Source: JAMXLO01 sp963799415
GTDB taxonomy: Bacteria; Pseudomonadota; Alphaproteobacteria; Acetobacterales; Acetobacteraceae
Length of the DNA: 64,000 nt
Assembly: GCA_963799415.1 (NCBI GenBank)
Contig: CAWCXI010000021.1
Location: 1 to 64,000, forward strand
Direction of reading: 5' to 3'
Of the stretch, positions 36,617 to 49,076 are shown piece by piece; the stretch's first letter is position 1; each line of letters begins with the position of its first letter. The position numbers and the translations under genes are program-made. The notes below the pieces were generated by a model. It was not told where the DNA came from. It saw only the letters and a list, made by a program, of their open reading frames with translations, and ran no database searches.

Positions 36617-37790
36617 ATGCGCCTGATCCGCCTGACGCTGACCGACTTCCGCAACTACGCCGCCCTGACCTGGCGCCCGGCGGCACGCATCAGCGTGCTG
36701 TTCGGCCCGAACGGCAGCGGCAAGACCAACCTGCTGGAGGCAGTCTCGCTGCTGGTGCCCGGCCGAGGCCTGCGCGGCGCGCGCAACGCCGATCTGCCGC
36801 GCCATGGCGGCGCCGGCGGCTGGGCGGTCGCCGGACGCTTCGCCACGGCGGATGGCGAGGTCGATATCGGCACCGGACCACGCCAGGCCCGGAGCGGTCC
36901 TCGGCCAGAACCCGGAATCGTCGCGTGTTCCGCCTCGACGGCGCCACGCCGCGCAGCCAGGCGGAAATCGCCGCCCGCGTCGCCGCGGTCTGGCTCACGC
37001 CGCAGATGGACCGGCTGTTCCAGGAGGGCACCTCCGGCCGCCGCCGCTTCCTCGATCGGCTGGTCTGGGCACTGGAGCCCGGCCACGCGCGCGAGGTCGC
37101 CGCATACGATGCCGCCATGGCGCAGCGCAACCGCCTGCTGGCCGACGGCCGCCCGATCCGTCCTGGCTCGCCGGCCTGGAGGACGCCATGGCGCGCCACG
37201 CCGTCGCCGCCACCGCGGCGCCGCATGGCCCTGGTGACCCGGATGAACGCCGTGCCGGCGTTTCCGGGCTTCCCGGCGGCCCGCATGACCCTGGCCTGCC
37301 CGATCGCCGAACGCCTGGAGGGCGCGCCGGCGCTCGCCGTCGAGGACTGGCTGCGCGCCAGCCTCGCCGCGGCCCGCAGCCGCGACGCCGCGGCTGGTTC
37401 CGCCGCGATCGGCGCGCACCGCGCCGACATGGTGCTGGCCGACGCGGCGACCGGCGCGCCCGCGGCCTCGCCAGCACCGGCGAGCAGAAGGCGCTGCTGA
37501 TCGGCGTCATCCTCCGCCACGCCGCGCTGATCGCCGAGGCGCGCGGCTTCGCGCCCCTGCTGCTGCTGGACGAACCGGCGGTGCATCTCGATCCCGACCG
37601 CCGCGCGGCGCTGTTCGCGGCTCTGGCGAAACTGCCGGCGCAGACCCTGATCACCGGCACCGATGCCGAGACATTCCTGCCGCTGGCCGGCATCGCGGAG
37701 GGCCTGCGTGTGCATGGCGGAGAATTGCTGCCGGACAGCATTTTCCGCCGCCGGAATCGACTCGATACCCCTGTGCCCGGAACGCTGTAG
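36617..37790 (+). CDS. recF: DNA replication/repair protein RecF (about four frameshifts)
   Basis: Restored RecF has about 390 residues, starting MRLIRLTLTDFRNYAALTW. The Walker A motif GPNGSGKTN is near residue 33, the ABC signature STGEQKALL near 37480 and Walker B LLLLDEPAVHLD near 37560. Between these the protein runs MFRLDGATPRSQAEIAARVA, DRLFQEGTSGRRRFLDRLV and GAHRADMVLADAATG in shifting frames, with breaks near 36905, 37157, 37215 and 37470. RecF loads RecA at gaps. gyrB follows by 50 bp, the normal alphaproteobacterial order, although dnaN is not upstream here. The density of clean one-base breaks in a conserved gene argues for consensus errors. Confidence 0.88.
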
Positions 37791-37840
37791 CGGCTATATA
37801 TTTAGAGTATCCGAACCAGCTCCTGGAGTCTCCCGTCGGC

Positions 37841-40275
<2,435 letters not shown>

Positions 40276-40331
40276 TAGGTTGAGGGAGCCCAGCTGTGAT
40301 TTGGCGTACGGTCTGAGGCTGAGCGCTGATC

Positions 40332-40420
40332 GGCGTCCAACAATGACCCCGGCCGGGTTCCGAAACTTGCAAGAACCTCAGAAGGCTAGGAGCCAATATT
40401 GGGGGTCAATCTTCGGCGCC
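40332..40420. repeat. imperfect inverted repeat, possible IS remnant
   Basis: ggcgtccaacaatgacccc (40332-40350) is partly complementary to ttgggggtcaatcttcggcg cc (40399-40420). Paired GGCGTCC..TGACCCC strings like this occur in the non-coding ends of IS21-like elements. No transposase frame is present. The gap from gyrB to the HEPN-like gene otherwise holds nothing recognisable. Confidence 0.3.
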
Positions 40421-40515
40421 ATAGGGGACGACTGCCGCGCCGAATAACACTGTGGGCCCGTCAAGCTGCGATCGCGCGGACGATTTGCCCGGCAACGCGA
40501 CGCTTGAAAAAGCGC

Positions 40516-40893
40516 TTATGGGAGGCAAATCTTCAGGGTCGCATATTGGTAGGTGATACGGCTCAGCCTCGTACGAACTTCCAGATCGAATGCCGTTCTG
40601 CGGTCCCCTGCCGTGGTCGCAGCCTGAATCCGCATCAACGCGTCACCGGAAACCTGGAAACGAGCGAAACCAGGGCAGATCGGGCGCGCCCCCTCGAAAA
40701 TCTGCACTAGGTTTTGGGCGATTAGTTCATGCACATACAAGTCCAGCGCGCTGACGCGAAACGCCCATTCCGCGCGCAGCAGTTCATCCGGCTGCAGAGC
40801 GACTGTGGCTTGAGCGGACACGTAGCAGCCATGTAATGCCGTGAACAGCTCGCAGCGTTGCCAGATCTCGTCGAAATAGATCTTGGGCGTCAT
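40516..40893 (-). CDS. small HEPN-like protein next to a ParA remnant
   Basis: 125 residues: MTPKIYFDEIWQRCELFTAL at the start, then LLRAEWAFRVSALDLYVHEL near 38-57 and FARFQVSGDALMRI near 75-90. The helical pattern with W/R-x-x-SALD-x-YVHEL resembles RiboL-PSP/MAE-type HEPN proteins, where the Arg and His would be active-site residues; their spacing here is wider than the canonical R-x4-6-H. The expected C-terminal helix is missing or shifted after LSRITYQYATLKICLP. It begins 6 bp after the ParA-like frame ends, with GGCGGC rather than a strong ribosome site. A toxin or RNase role is an inference from fold and pairing. Confidence 0.5.
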   Translation of the reverse strand: MTPKIYFDEIWQRCELFTALHGCYVSAQATVALQPDELLRAEWAFRVSALDLYVHELIAQNLVQIFEGARPICPGFARFQVSGDALMRIQAATTAGDRRTAFDLEVRTRLSRITYQYATLKICLP

Positions 40894-40899
40894 GCCGCC

Positions 40900-41892
40900 T
40901 CACGTCGTGAGTGCGATAACCCTTTCAGCGCATTTCCGGAATGCGTCCTCGAAAACCATCATGCTGGCCTTGCCTGATCCCAGATGGCACCTTTTCCGAC
41001 GATTTCTGGAGTCAAAGTGTAAACAGGGATTAGATGCTCTTGCGAAAGCGCGATTAGGCTGTTGAAGTCGGCCACCTCCATAATAGGCGTCCACGGATCC
41101 AGGCCGGACTTCGCTCTGGACTCCGCCACGTTCAACAATTCTGCTCTTTCAAGGCTGGGAACAAGTTCTGTTTTCAGTCCGCTGACGAGCTGGTCGATCC
41201 AGCGCTGGAAGGCCGAACTGGCCTTTCCGCTTCGAGGATGATACTTTTGGATAATCGCACCGATGAGGGAGCCCTCGGCAGGAAATGGATAATCCGCTGC
41301 CCTCAGCACATCGATGGAATACGCTGTCTTTGCCCACGCCTTCCACCTCGGCAGTGTCTTCGCCAGCGATGTCAAGGTCATCGATGAGAAAAATCCGGTG
41401 CAGATGGAACGATGAAATGTCCCGGGGCAATCAGCAGGTTCAGGCACAATGGGGCATCAAGCTCGGGCTATCGGCCGAGCCCGCTGGTATCCGGCCGTTG
41501 CGTCAAACAGACGGCCGCCGCGCATGTTCCGCAGCGCCGGAGAGACTGTCAGCTCCAGCAAGCCAAGGTCGTTTCGTATCGCGAGGCCTCGTCTGGAAGG
41601 AGGAAGATGGTGCCGTGCCAGCCACGTGACCGGATTTCGGGCGCCAGCACCGTTTCGGTCGACGAAGGTGGCGACAGCACGTCTCCTTAGGGTGGCTGCG
41701 TCACCGCCCGTCTGCAGGCTGATGCCCAACTCAAGGCTCGTCCAGGCAGGTTGCACTGCGGATGAACCGTTCGAATGACCACGGGCTCGTACATGGACCG
41801 AGCATCCGCCGAGATTGAAGACTGTTGTCGTCTTGGAGGCACCACCCTTGTGATTAAACAGTTTATGATCTTTGCCGCTTGCTTAGGACCAT
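40900..41892 (-). pseudogene. ParA-family ATPase remnant
   Basis: Translations in shifting frames recover a ParA/Soj-like protein. The deviant Walker A FNHKGGASKTTTVFNLG is near 41800-41865. VVI-x-x-x-HPQCNL is near 41740-41775, where the usual DADPQCNL has lost its Asp. The C-terminal half is SLAKTLPRWKAWAKTAYSID, VLRAADYPFPAEGSLIGAII, AFQRWIDQL, VADFNSLIALSQEHLIPVYT then LTPEIVGKGAIWDQ (40980-41390), and the end ASMMVFEDAFRKCAERVIAL. Several indels plus substitutions in catalytic positions and missing central DNA indicate real decay, not only read errors. It formed an operon with the HEPN-like gene 6 bp downstream. Confidence 0.75.
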
Positions 41893-41950
41893 TGGGAAAG
41901 GCTGGAAAGGACGCGCTCGTCGGACGGACGTAGGCGATGTTGCGGGCTGT

Positions 41951-42625
41951 TCATTCAAACAGGTCCACAAGGCCTGACGCGTGGAAATAGGTCGCGTCTC
42001 GCCATTGCTCGACGAGGTCCGGCTGGTAGCACCATTTCAGGAGGGGTGAAATATGCGCCGCAGTCCGTGTCGAAATTCTTTCCCTTATTTTTTCCCTGAT
42101 GTCGTCCCAAATCTCGTCCTTGGTCTTTGACCTTTGAGCAGCCTCGGAATCCGCATCTTCTATCCGAGCTTCCACGCTCTTCACTCGTCTTTCGACGAAC
42201 GCGACCTTTCCTCCCCAAAGGTCCAACGTTGTGGGAATGACGTCTTCGCGCTTCTCGCGTGCGCCCGCGCTCTCGATTTCCTCGGCAAGATTGCGCCAGT
42301 CGGGCGCTTCATTCACCGACTTGCCGGCCGCCATGCGCCGCAGCAGATCCGTTTGCCGCTCGGTCCATTGCAGAAAGTCCGTGTCGTAGAGGTTGCTCAT
42401 GCCGAACTCCTGTGCGAGCCGATCGACCAGCCACATGGTCATCAACGCCGATCGGCTGACGTGCCGGCGCTCGGCGGCCGCGTCGAGCTTGTCCACCAGG
42501 GCTGGCGCGATGGTGAAGGTGATCTGCGTCTTGCTGCCACGCTGCCAGCGGGTGTGCTTGGCCTCCGGGGCGCCCGCTATGAATGCCTCGGCGTCGGGCG
42601 GTTTGGCGCGCTTCGTAATCGCCAT
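41951..42625 (-). CDS. ribbon-helix-helix-like domain joined to a DUF29-like protein
   Basis: One open frame of 224 residues holds two recognisable pieces. Residues 1-75 (KTQITFTIAPALVDKLDAAA then ERRHVSRSALMTMWLVDRLA) look like a CopG/RHH antitoxin-type DNA-binding protein. From Met76 (MSNLYDTDFLQWTERQTDLL ... DWRNLAEEIESAG) the sequence matches the start of DUF29 proteins, normally separate and about 150 residues. CAGGAGTTCGGC precedes the internal ATG at 42400, a good ribosome site, and ATGA there would give the usual overlap if one upstream base were gained or lost. The DUF29 part is interrupted by an extra segment (VKSVEARIEDADSEAAQRSK) before LLKWCYQPDLVEQWRDAT. GGAGG lies before the 42625 start. 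Confidence 0.6.
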   Translation of the reverse strand: MAITKRAKPPDAEAFIAGAPEAKHTRWQRGSKTQITFTIAPALVDKLDAAAERRHVSRSALMTMWLVDRLAQEFGMSNLYDTDFLQWTERQTDLLRRMAAGKSVNEAPDWRNLAEEIESAGAREKREDVIPTTLDLWGGKVAFVERRVKSVEARIEDADSEAAQRSKTKDEIWDDIREKIRERISTRTAAHISPLLKWCYQPDLVEQWRDATYFHASGLVDLFE

Positions 42626-42639
42626 CGCGGCAATCCTCC

Positions 42640-42960
42640 ATTGATTACAACCTTAGGTGCAATGATAGCACCTTGCAGAGCAAGGCGGCCAGTTCAGCGC
42701 TGGCCGTGGGACCAGGCGGCACCAGTTCATCGACGGACAACTCCTGCCAGGTCGCATTGGCGAAGCCTTGCGGCGCCCGATCGGCGCGTCGAGCAGCGTC
42801 AGTTGCGGGAAATTGGCGGGAGCAGCCGCGGCGTCGGCATTGTCGTTCGACGTGCCTGGATCGACTGCGTTCCAGTCCGGCAGGTCGTCCGGATCGATTG
42901 AAGCGCTGGAACGTCTGCGGCCAGGGCTGGCGATCGTGGTTGCGAAATCTTGCGGGTCAG
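42640..42960 (-). other. possible decayed C-terminal coding segment
   Basis: Minus-strand reading gives DPDDLPDWNAVDPGTSNDNA, DAAAAPANFPQLTLLDAPIG then, after a one-base shift near 42765, GFANATWQELSVDELVPPGP and TASAELAALLCKVLSLHLRL-stop just before the RHH gene. No start codon with a ribosome site and no family match is recognised, so this is flagged only as a possible gene end. Confidence 0.3.
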
Positions 42961-43052
42961 AGCAACCGGACAGCTTCTGCTGTGCGACGCTAACGGAAAC
43001 ACAACACTTGCAGGCGACAGTGTCAGCATCAACATGCTGGCAGGAGGCCTTC

Positions 43053-43286
43053 ATGAGCGGCTCAGTCATATCCGGCTATCCGGCAGCACCGCTGGCCGAT
43101 CAAACTTGGATCAATTTAGCACGGGCGAGACAAAGTGAGGCGGCTTCCCAACTGACTATGGACAGACTGCGCGGTGAGGGGGGCGCCATCAACATCGATC
43201 AGCAGGCTCTTGCGCAAGCCGGTGCCGCAGCGCAAGCGGCGGACGGCGGCGCGACGCTAAGTAGCGGCCTCTGCATCATGGCGTAA
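43053..43286 (+). CDS. small hypothetical protein, 77 residues
   Basis: A short frame with an excellent ribosome site (AGGAGG, 5 nt, ATG). The product starts MSGSVISGYPAAPLADQTWI, continues with the charged helix NLARARQSEAASQLTMDRLR and ends in an Ala-rich stretch with two Cys/Gly-rich residues near the C-terminus (GLCIMA). There is no signal peptide and no membrane segment. It is not recognised. It stands alone between the RHH/DUF29 ORF and the LLM monooxygenase gene, each more than 170 bp away. Confidence 0.55.
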   Translation: MSGSVISGYPAAPLADQTWINLARARQSEAASQLTMDRLRGEGGAINIDQQALAQAGAAAQAADGGATLSSGLCIMA

Positions 43287-43461
43287 ATATCGCATAGCGT
43301 CCTTTGCGCTGATCCCACACTAACTCTGACGGATCGACGAACCATCACCGAATTGCGCCGCCCGCCAGAGACGGCGCAATCGATCTGCATCGCCCGCCGC
43401 TTGTCGCGTCTCCGCCGTCGTGGCTATGTCTCGACCGACGCGGCAGTGACAGGGAAGCGCC

Positions 43462-44797
43462 ATGCCAGGGGACGCGACGCGCCAGCTCCACCTCAACCTC
43501 TTCATCCACGGCCGCGGCCATCATGAAGCCGCATGGCGCCATCCGTCCGCCTCGCCGCTGCCGCTGACCGACATCCGCTACTACACTGACCTCGCGCGCA
43601 AGGCCGAAGCCGGACTGTTCGATTCCGTCTTCCTGGCCGACACGCTCGCGGTCGGCGACGACGTGGCACGCGCGCCGCGCACCTGGCTGGAGCCCATCAC
43701 CACACTCGCCGCTCTGGCCGGCGCGACCACCCGGATCGGCCTGATCGCCACCTGCTCCACCACCTACACCGAGCCGTTCAACCTGGCGCGGCAGTTCGCC
43801 TCGCTCGACCACATCACCGGCGGCCGCGTCGGCTGGAATATCGTGACCACGTGGCTCGCGACGGCATCCGGCAACTACGGCGGACAAGGCCCGTTGGACC
43901 ACGCCGACCGCTACGAGCGCGCCGAGGAATACATGCGCGTGGTGACCGGGCTGTGGGACAGCTGGTCGGACGACGCGGTGCTCGATGACCGCGCCGGCGG
44001 TCAGTATGCGCGCCCCAGCGGCATCCGTGCCCTGCGCCACGCCGGGCCGCACTACCAGGTGACCGGGCCGCTCAACCTGCCGCGCGGTCCGCAGGGGCGG
44101 CCGGTCTTCGTCCAGGCCGGCTCGTCCGAGACCGGCCGCCGCTTCGCCGCACGGCATGCCGAGGCGGTGTTCACCGCCCAGATGGAGAAGGCAACGGCGC
44201 GGGACTTCTACGCCGACCTGAAGACGGCTCGCCGCCGAGGCAGGCCGCGCGCCGGAGCAGGTGCTGATCCTGCCAGGGCTGAGCCCGGTGATCGGCTCCA
44301 CCGAAGCCGAGGCACAGCGCCTGGCGCGCGAGCTGAACGATCTGAGCGACCTCGAGGTGGGGCGCAAGCGGCTGTCCGGCCGGTTCGGCGGGCACGATTT
44401 CTCGCACCTCCGGCTCGACGCGCCGTTGACGCCCGAGGACTTCCCCGACCCCGCCACCGTGGAAGCGGCACGCAGCCGCACCGAGGTGATCATCGGCCTG
44501 GTGCGTCGCGAGAAGCCGACCTTACGGCAGTTGCTCGGCTATCTCGCCGGCGCGCGCGGCCATTTCGTGACCGCCGGCACGCCGGAACAGATCGCCGACC
44601 TGATCGAGGACTGGTTCCACGACGGCGCAGCGGACGGCTTCAATCTGATGCCGCCGATCTTGCCGTCGATGCTGGAGGTGTTCGTCGCCGAAGTGGTGCC
44701 ACTGCTGCAGCGGCGCGGCCTGTTTCGCACCGCCTACACCGGCCAGACCCTCAGGGCGCATTACGGGCTGCCCCGACCGGACGTGCGCTTCCTTTGA
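43462..44797 (+). CDS. LLM class flavin monooxygenase, NtaA/SnaA/DszA type (one frameshift)
   Basis: About 444 residues restored. Typical NtaA/DszA features are LHLNLFIHGRGHHEAAWRHP at the start, KAEAGLFDSVFLADTL near 48-63, EPITTLAALAGATTRIGLI near 77-95, FASLDHITGGRVGWNIVTTW near 114-133 and RPVFVQAGSSETGRRFAARHAEAVF near 213-237. One extra G near 44228 (after DLKT) moves the rest, LAAEAGRAPEQVLILPGLSP to HYGLPRPDVRFL, to another frame. The partner flavin reductase supplying FMNH2 is not seen. Members oxidise aminopolycarboxylates, sulfones or xenobiotics. The gene sits alone. Confidence 0.87.
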
Positions 44798-44882
44798 TAA
44801 ACGGCCGCAAACATCGACTCACCGGACCACGCATCGTCGGCCGCTTTACCCGACCTTAAACCGGTTGGCGTCTGATGGCGCC

Positions 44883-45429
44883 ATGTCCGCCAGCTCGCGC
44901 CTCGAAGAGCTCGTACGTACCGCCGTCCGCGCGGAAGTCGACGACCTTCGCCGCTTCGTCGATCGCCGCATCGCCGAATTGAGCATGGAAATCCATGCCA
45001 CCGTCCAGCTCGTCGACTACAGCGAGACGAATCTGTCAGCCAGGCTCGCCGGCATCCACGACCAGATCGCCAGAGGTGCTCGCCCCGCCGGTCGCAGCAA
45101 CCCACAACAGCGGCGTCGAACTGGAGGCTGTGGTTCAGGCCACCGAGAATGCCGCCAACCAGATCATGGAAGCGGCCGAGGCCATCGGCACTTGGCTCCA
45201 GGCGGCGGCGATCCGGCTTCGCTGCCGGCCGTGACGCAGCAGGTCAACGCGATCTTCGAGGCCTGCACCTTCCAGGACCTGACCGGCCAGCGCGTTCGCC
45301 GCGCCATCGAGCACCTGCAGCAGGTCGAGACCATGCTGTCCGGCATGGTGCACGGGCAGCCCGTCGAACAACATGCCGGCCCGCCCGCCGGATCTCGAGC
45401 AGACCGATATCGACAGCCTGTTCACCTAG
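44883..45429 (+). CDS. cheZ: protein phosphatase CheZ (about three frameshifts)
   Basis: About 181 residues restored, starting MSASSRLEELVRTAVRAEVD. The long helices ELEAVVQATENAANQIMEAA and PAVTQQVNAIFEACTFQDLT-GQRVRRAIEHLQQVE carry the CheZ signature, with the catalytic Gln in FQDLTGQR. The C-terminal CheY-binding tail reads PPDLEQTDIDSLFT before TAG 45427-45429. Breaks fall near 45070, 45205 and 45370. CheZ dephosphorylates CheY-P. No other chemotaxis gene is present in the window, but a hybrid sensor kinase with a receiver follows 130 bp downstream. Confidence 0.85.
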
Positions 45430-45558
45430 ACCGGCCGCAGCGATACGTTGCATATTCGACCCGTTCGGTTTATTAAACAATATGGCCAGGAACCGGCGAT
45501 ATATGCCAGGCTATGGCAAATCTCGTTCCGGTAATCACGGTGCCGTGAGCGGGCCGCT

Positions 45559-47569
45559 GTGAGTCGCGCGACCGTGAGCATCTGCAGTAGATTCACCCCC
45601 GTGTCACCCGGATTTACCACTCTGTCGGCCGATGCCCAGGCCATCCTGGAAAGCATGAGCGACGCCTTCTACGCGCTCGATGGCGACTGGCGCTTCGTCT
45701 ACGCCAATCGGCGGGCCCTGGCATTCTGGAACACAACGGCGGACGACGTCATCGGCCAGGTCATCTGGCAGCGCTTTCCGCAGATGGTCGGCACGCTGAA
45801 CGAGCAGGTGCTGCGTCGTGTCCGCGACGAACAGCGGATGCTCACCTTCGAGGCGCCATCGCCGACGACGGGGATCTGGGTCTCGGTCAACGTCGGTCCG
45901 TCCGGCGACGGCGTCACGGTGTACTGGCGCGACATCAGCCAACGCATCGAAGCCGAGAACGCACTTCGTCAGCTTCGCCGGGAAGCTGGAGCGCGAGGTT
46001 GCCGACCGCACCCGCGTCTTGCACGAAGTGGTCGACGAGTTGCGCCGGTCGCGCGCACGCTACAGCGCGATCTTCGAGCACTCGCCGGTCGATCTCGTCG
46101 TCCAGGCCGTCCAGCCGGATGGCCAGCGTCGTCTGCGAGGATGCCAATCCAGCCTGGGAACGCCATTCGGGCTATCCGCGCGACTTCGTGGTCGGCAGGT
46201 CGTTGGAAGAGATCCTGCCGCCCGAGCAGGCGGAAGTCGCCAGCATCCAGTACCGTCGCGCGATCGAGACCAGGCAGCCAGTGGAATACGAATACACCGT
46301 CGAGTTCCCCGTCGGCGAGGTATCGCGTCGGTCGTTTCTGGTGCCCTTGCCGGGCGACAGCGGCGCAGGTCGAGCATGTGCTGCTTCACCGCCGTCGACA
46401 TGACCGAGATGCGGCGCGTCGAGGCGCAGTTGCGCCAGGCACAGAAGATGGAGGCGATCGGCCAGCTCACCGGCGGCATCGCTCACGACTTCAACAATCT
46501 GCTCACCGCGGTCATCGGCAATCTCGAACTGCTGCAAAGTCGCCTGACCGACGCGCGTTCGTCGTCCCTGGTCGATGCCGCGATGCGCTCGGCATTGCGC
46601 GGTGGCCAATGCTCACCCAGCAGTTGCTGGCCTATGCGCGCCGCAGAACCTGTCCGCCCCGCCCGGTCGACGTGAACGCGGTGATCAACGGCATGAGCGA
46701 TCTGCTCCAGCGCAGCCTGGGCGGGCTGGTGCAGGTGGAAACCGGTTGGCTCCCGACACGTGGCCGGCCACGAGTGATCCGACACAGCTCGAACTGGTCG
46801 TGCTGAACCTGGCCATCAACGCCCGCGACGCGATGCCGAAGGCGGGCGAACTGCGCATCGTGACCAGCAATGTGATCCTTCCGATGTCGCCGGGATGGAT
46901 GCAGCTCGATCCAGGCGACTATGTGTGCGATCGCGGTGATCGACACCGGCGATCGGCATGACACGCGAGGTCCATGGAGCGCGCATTCGAGCCGTTCTTC
47001 ACCACCAAGGAGATCGGCAAGGGCAGCGGCCTCGGGCTCGCGCAGGTTTATGGCGTGGCCACACAGTTCGGCGGCACCGTCCGGATCGCAAGCGAACCCG
47101 GCGTCGGCACGACAGTGCAGATATTGCTGCCACGTGCCTTGGAAGAGCAGGACGCAGTCGCAGCCTCCGAGCCGCATGCGGCCGACACGCAAGGTGACGG
47201 CGGCACCGTCCTTGTGGTGGACGACGATGCCGAGGTGCGCGACCTCGCGGCGATCTTCCTGCGCGAAGCAGGCTATGCCGTCAGGGAGGCCGGCAGCGGG
47301 CCGGAAGCGCGCGATATCGTTTCGACCAGACCCGATCTCGCTCGCACTCGTCGATTACGCAATGCCGATGATGTCAGGCTACGAGTTCGTACGCGTGGCG
47401 CGTCAGAGCCAGCCAAATCTGCCGGTGGTCTACGTGACCGGTGCCGTCGATGCATCTGGAACCGGGCAGATTGCCGCCGGGTGATCCCATTCTCATGAAG
47501 CCCTATTCGCGCGCGTCCTTGCTGAAGATCGTCCGCGAGCGGGCGTTGCCGACGCTGGCATCGGCGTAG
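45559..47569 (+). CDS. PAS-PAS hybrid sensor histidine kinase with receiver (about ten frameshifts)
   Basis: About 665 residues restored; GTG 45559 or GTG 45601 is the start. Domain order: PAS1 (ILESMSDAFYALDGDWRFVY), a short coiled coil (KLEREVADRTRVLHEVVDEL), PAS2 (YSAIFEHSPVDLVV, CEDANPAWERHSGYP), HisKA (GQLTGGIAHDFNNLLTAVIG), HATPase (LVVLNLAINARDAMPKAGEL; GKGSGLGLAQVYG) and REC (VLVVDDDAEVRDLAA, LALVDYAMPMMSGYEFV with the phospho-Asp, DPILMKPYSRASLLKIV). No transmembrane segment is visible, so it is a cytoplasmic sensor. Breaks occur near 45978, 46122, 46365, 46600, 46750, 46929, 46951, 46971, 47338 and 47481. It ends one base before the convergent xseA stop. Confidence 0.85.
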
Positions 47570-47570
47570 G

Positions 47571-49076
47571 TCACAGCGGCAGCCGGCCCTGGCGCTCCGG
47601 CCGATCGGCCGTCGCGCCCACCTCGCCGTCGGCAAAGCGCAGCCGGAGCCGCGCACCCGGCGCCACCTGGGCCGCGCTGGTCAGCGGATGGCCGGCGGCA
47701 TCCGACACCACCGCATAGCCACGTTGCAGCACCGCCAGCGGCGACACCGATTCAAGCCGCGCCGCCGTCGCCCTCCAGCCGCGCCCGCGTCTCACGCAAC
47801 AGCGCGCGCAGCGGCACATCGGACAGCCGCCCCAGCGTGCGGCCGGCGCGGCCGTGGATGGTGGACACCGCGTGTCGCAGGCCGCCAATCAGCTTCTGCC
47901 CGCACAGATCGAGCGCCGCGTGCCGCCGCGCCACGACATTGGGCAGCGCGACGATCAGCCGCACACCACGCTCCTGCACCCGCTCGCGACAAGCGGCGAG
48001 CATTGCCGGCAGATCGGGCAGTCGCCGCACCGCGGCATCGAGCGACGCGCGCCGTTTGTGCAGCAGGTTCGGCAGGCGAGCACCAGCCGTTCGGCGCGAT
48101 CGTCCAGCCGCTGCCGCGCGCCCGCCGAGCAGCGCGGGGAGGTCGGGCAGCCCGCGTTCCGCCCGCGACAGTCGCAGCCGCCGCTCCTGCGCCAGCCGGT
48201 TCAGCCCGCCGATCAGTCGCGCCGCCTTGTGCTCCAGGTCGGCGACAAGGTCTACGCGCATGCGGCACCGCAAGCTCCGCGGCCGCGGTCGGGGTCGGCG
48301 CGCGCCGATCGGCGACGAAGTCGATCAAGGTGGTGTCCGTCTCGTGCCCCACCGCGGAGATCAACGGAATGCGGCAGGCAGCAACTGCACGCACGACGGC
48401 TTCGTCGTTGAACACCATCAGGTCTTCCAGGCTGCCGCCGCCGCGCGCGACGATCAGCACGTCGGGCCGCGGCACGACGCGCGCAGAAACCGTCGATTGC
48501 GGCGGCAATGCGTTCCGCCGCACTTTCGCCCTGCACCGGCACCGGCCACAGCAGCACGTGACGCGGGAAACGCCGCGCGATCGTCGTGCGGATGTCCTGG
48601 ATCACCGCGCCGCGCTCGGAACTGGTCACCACGCCGACCACCGTGGGCAGCACCGGCAGCGGCTTCTTGCGATCGGCGTCGAACAGCCCCTCGGCCGCGA
48701 GCCGCATCCGCAGCATCTCGATCCGTGCCAGCAGCGCGCCGGCGCCGGCATACTCCATCCGCTCGGTGATGAGCTGATACGACGAACGTTCGGCGTACGC
48801 CGAGATGCGGCCGGTGGCGATGATCTCGACGCCGTTCTCCGGCACCATGCCCAGCCGCCCGACCGCCGACTTCCATACGACACCGGCGATCTTGGCGCCC
48901 TCGTCCTTCAGCGAGAAGTAAATGTGCCCTGAAGGATAGCGCTTCAGTTCGGTGATCTCGCCTCGCACCCGCACCCGCCCGAAGTTGCCTTCCAGCGTGC
49001 GCTTCACCGCGCCGGAGATCTCCGAGACGGTGTATTCAGGGACGTTGGATACGCTCGATGCGGGCAGGTCGTTCAT
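47571..49076 (-). CDS. xseA: exodeoxyribonuclease VII large subunit (about four frameshifts)
   Basis: About 500 residues restored. The OB-fold domain is YTVSEISGAVKRTLEGNFGRVRVRGEIT with GHIYFSLKDEGAKIAGVVWK. The catalytic domain has PLPVLPTVVGVVTSSERGAVIQDI, RPDVLIVARGGGSLEDLMVFNDEAVVRAV and SAVGHETDTTLIDFVADRRAPTPTAAAEL. The coiled-coil middle and the tail SPLAVLQRGYAVVSDAAGHPL follow. Breaks lie near 48487, 48268, 48085 and 47765. XseA and XseB degrade single-stranded DNA in repair; xseB is not in the window. purD lies 2.2 kb away, an association common in Rhodospirillales. Confidence 0.9.
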
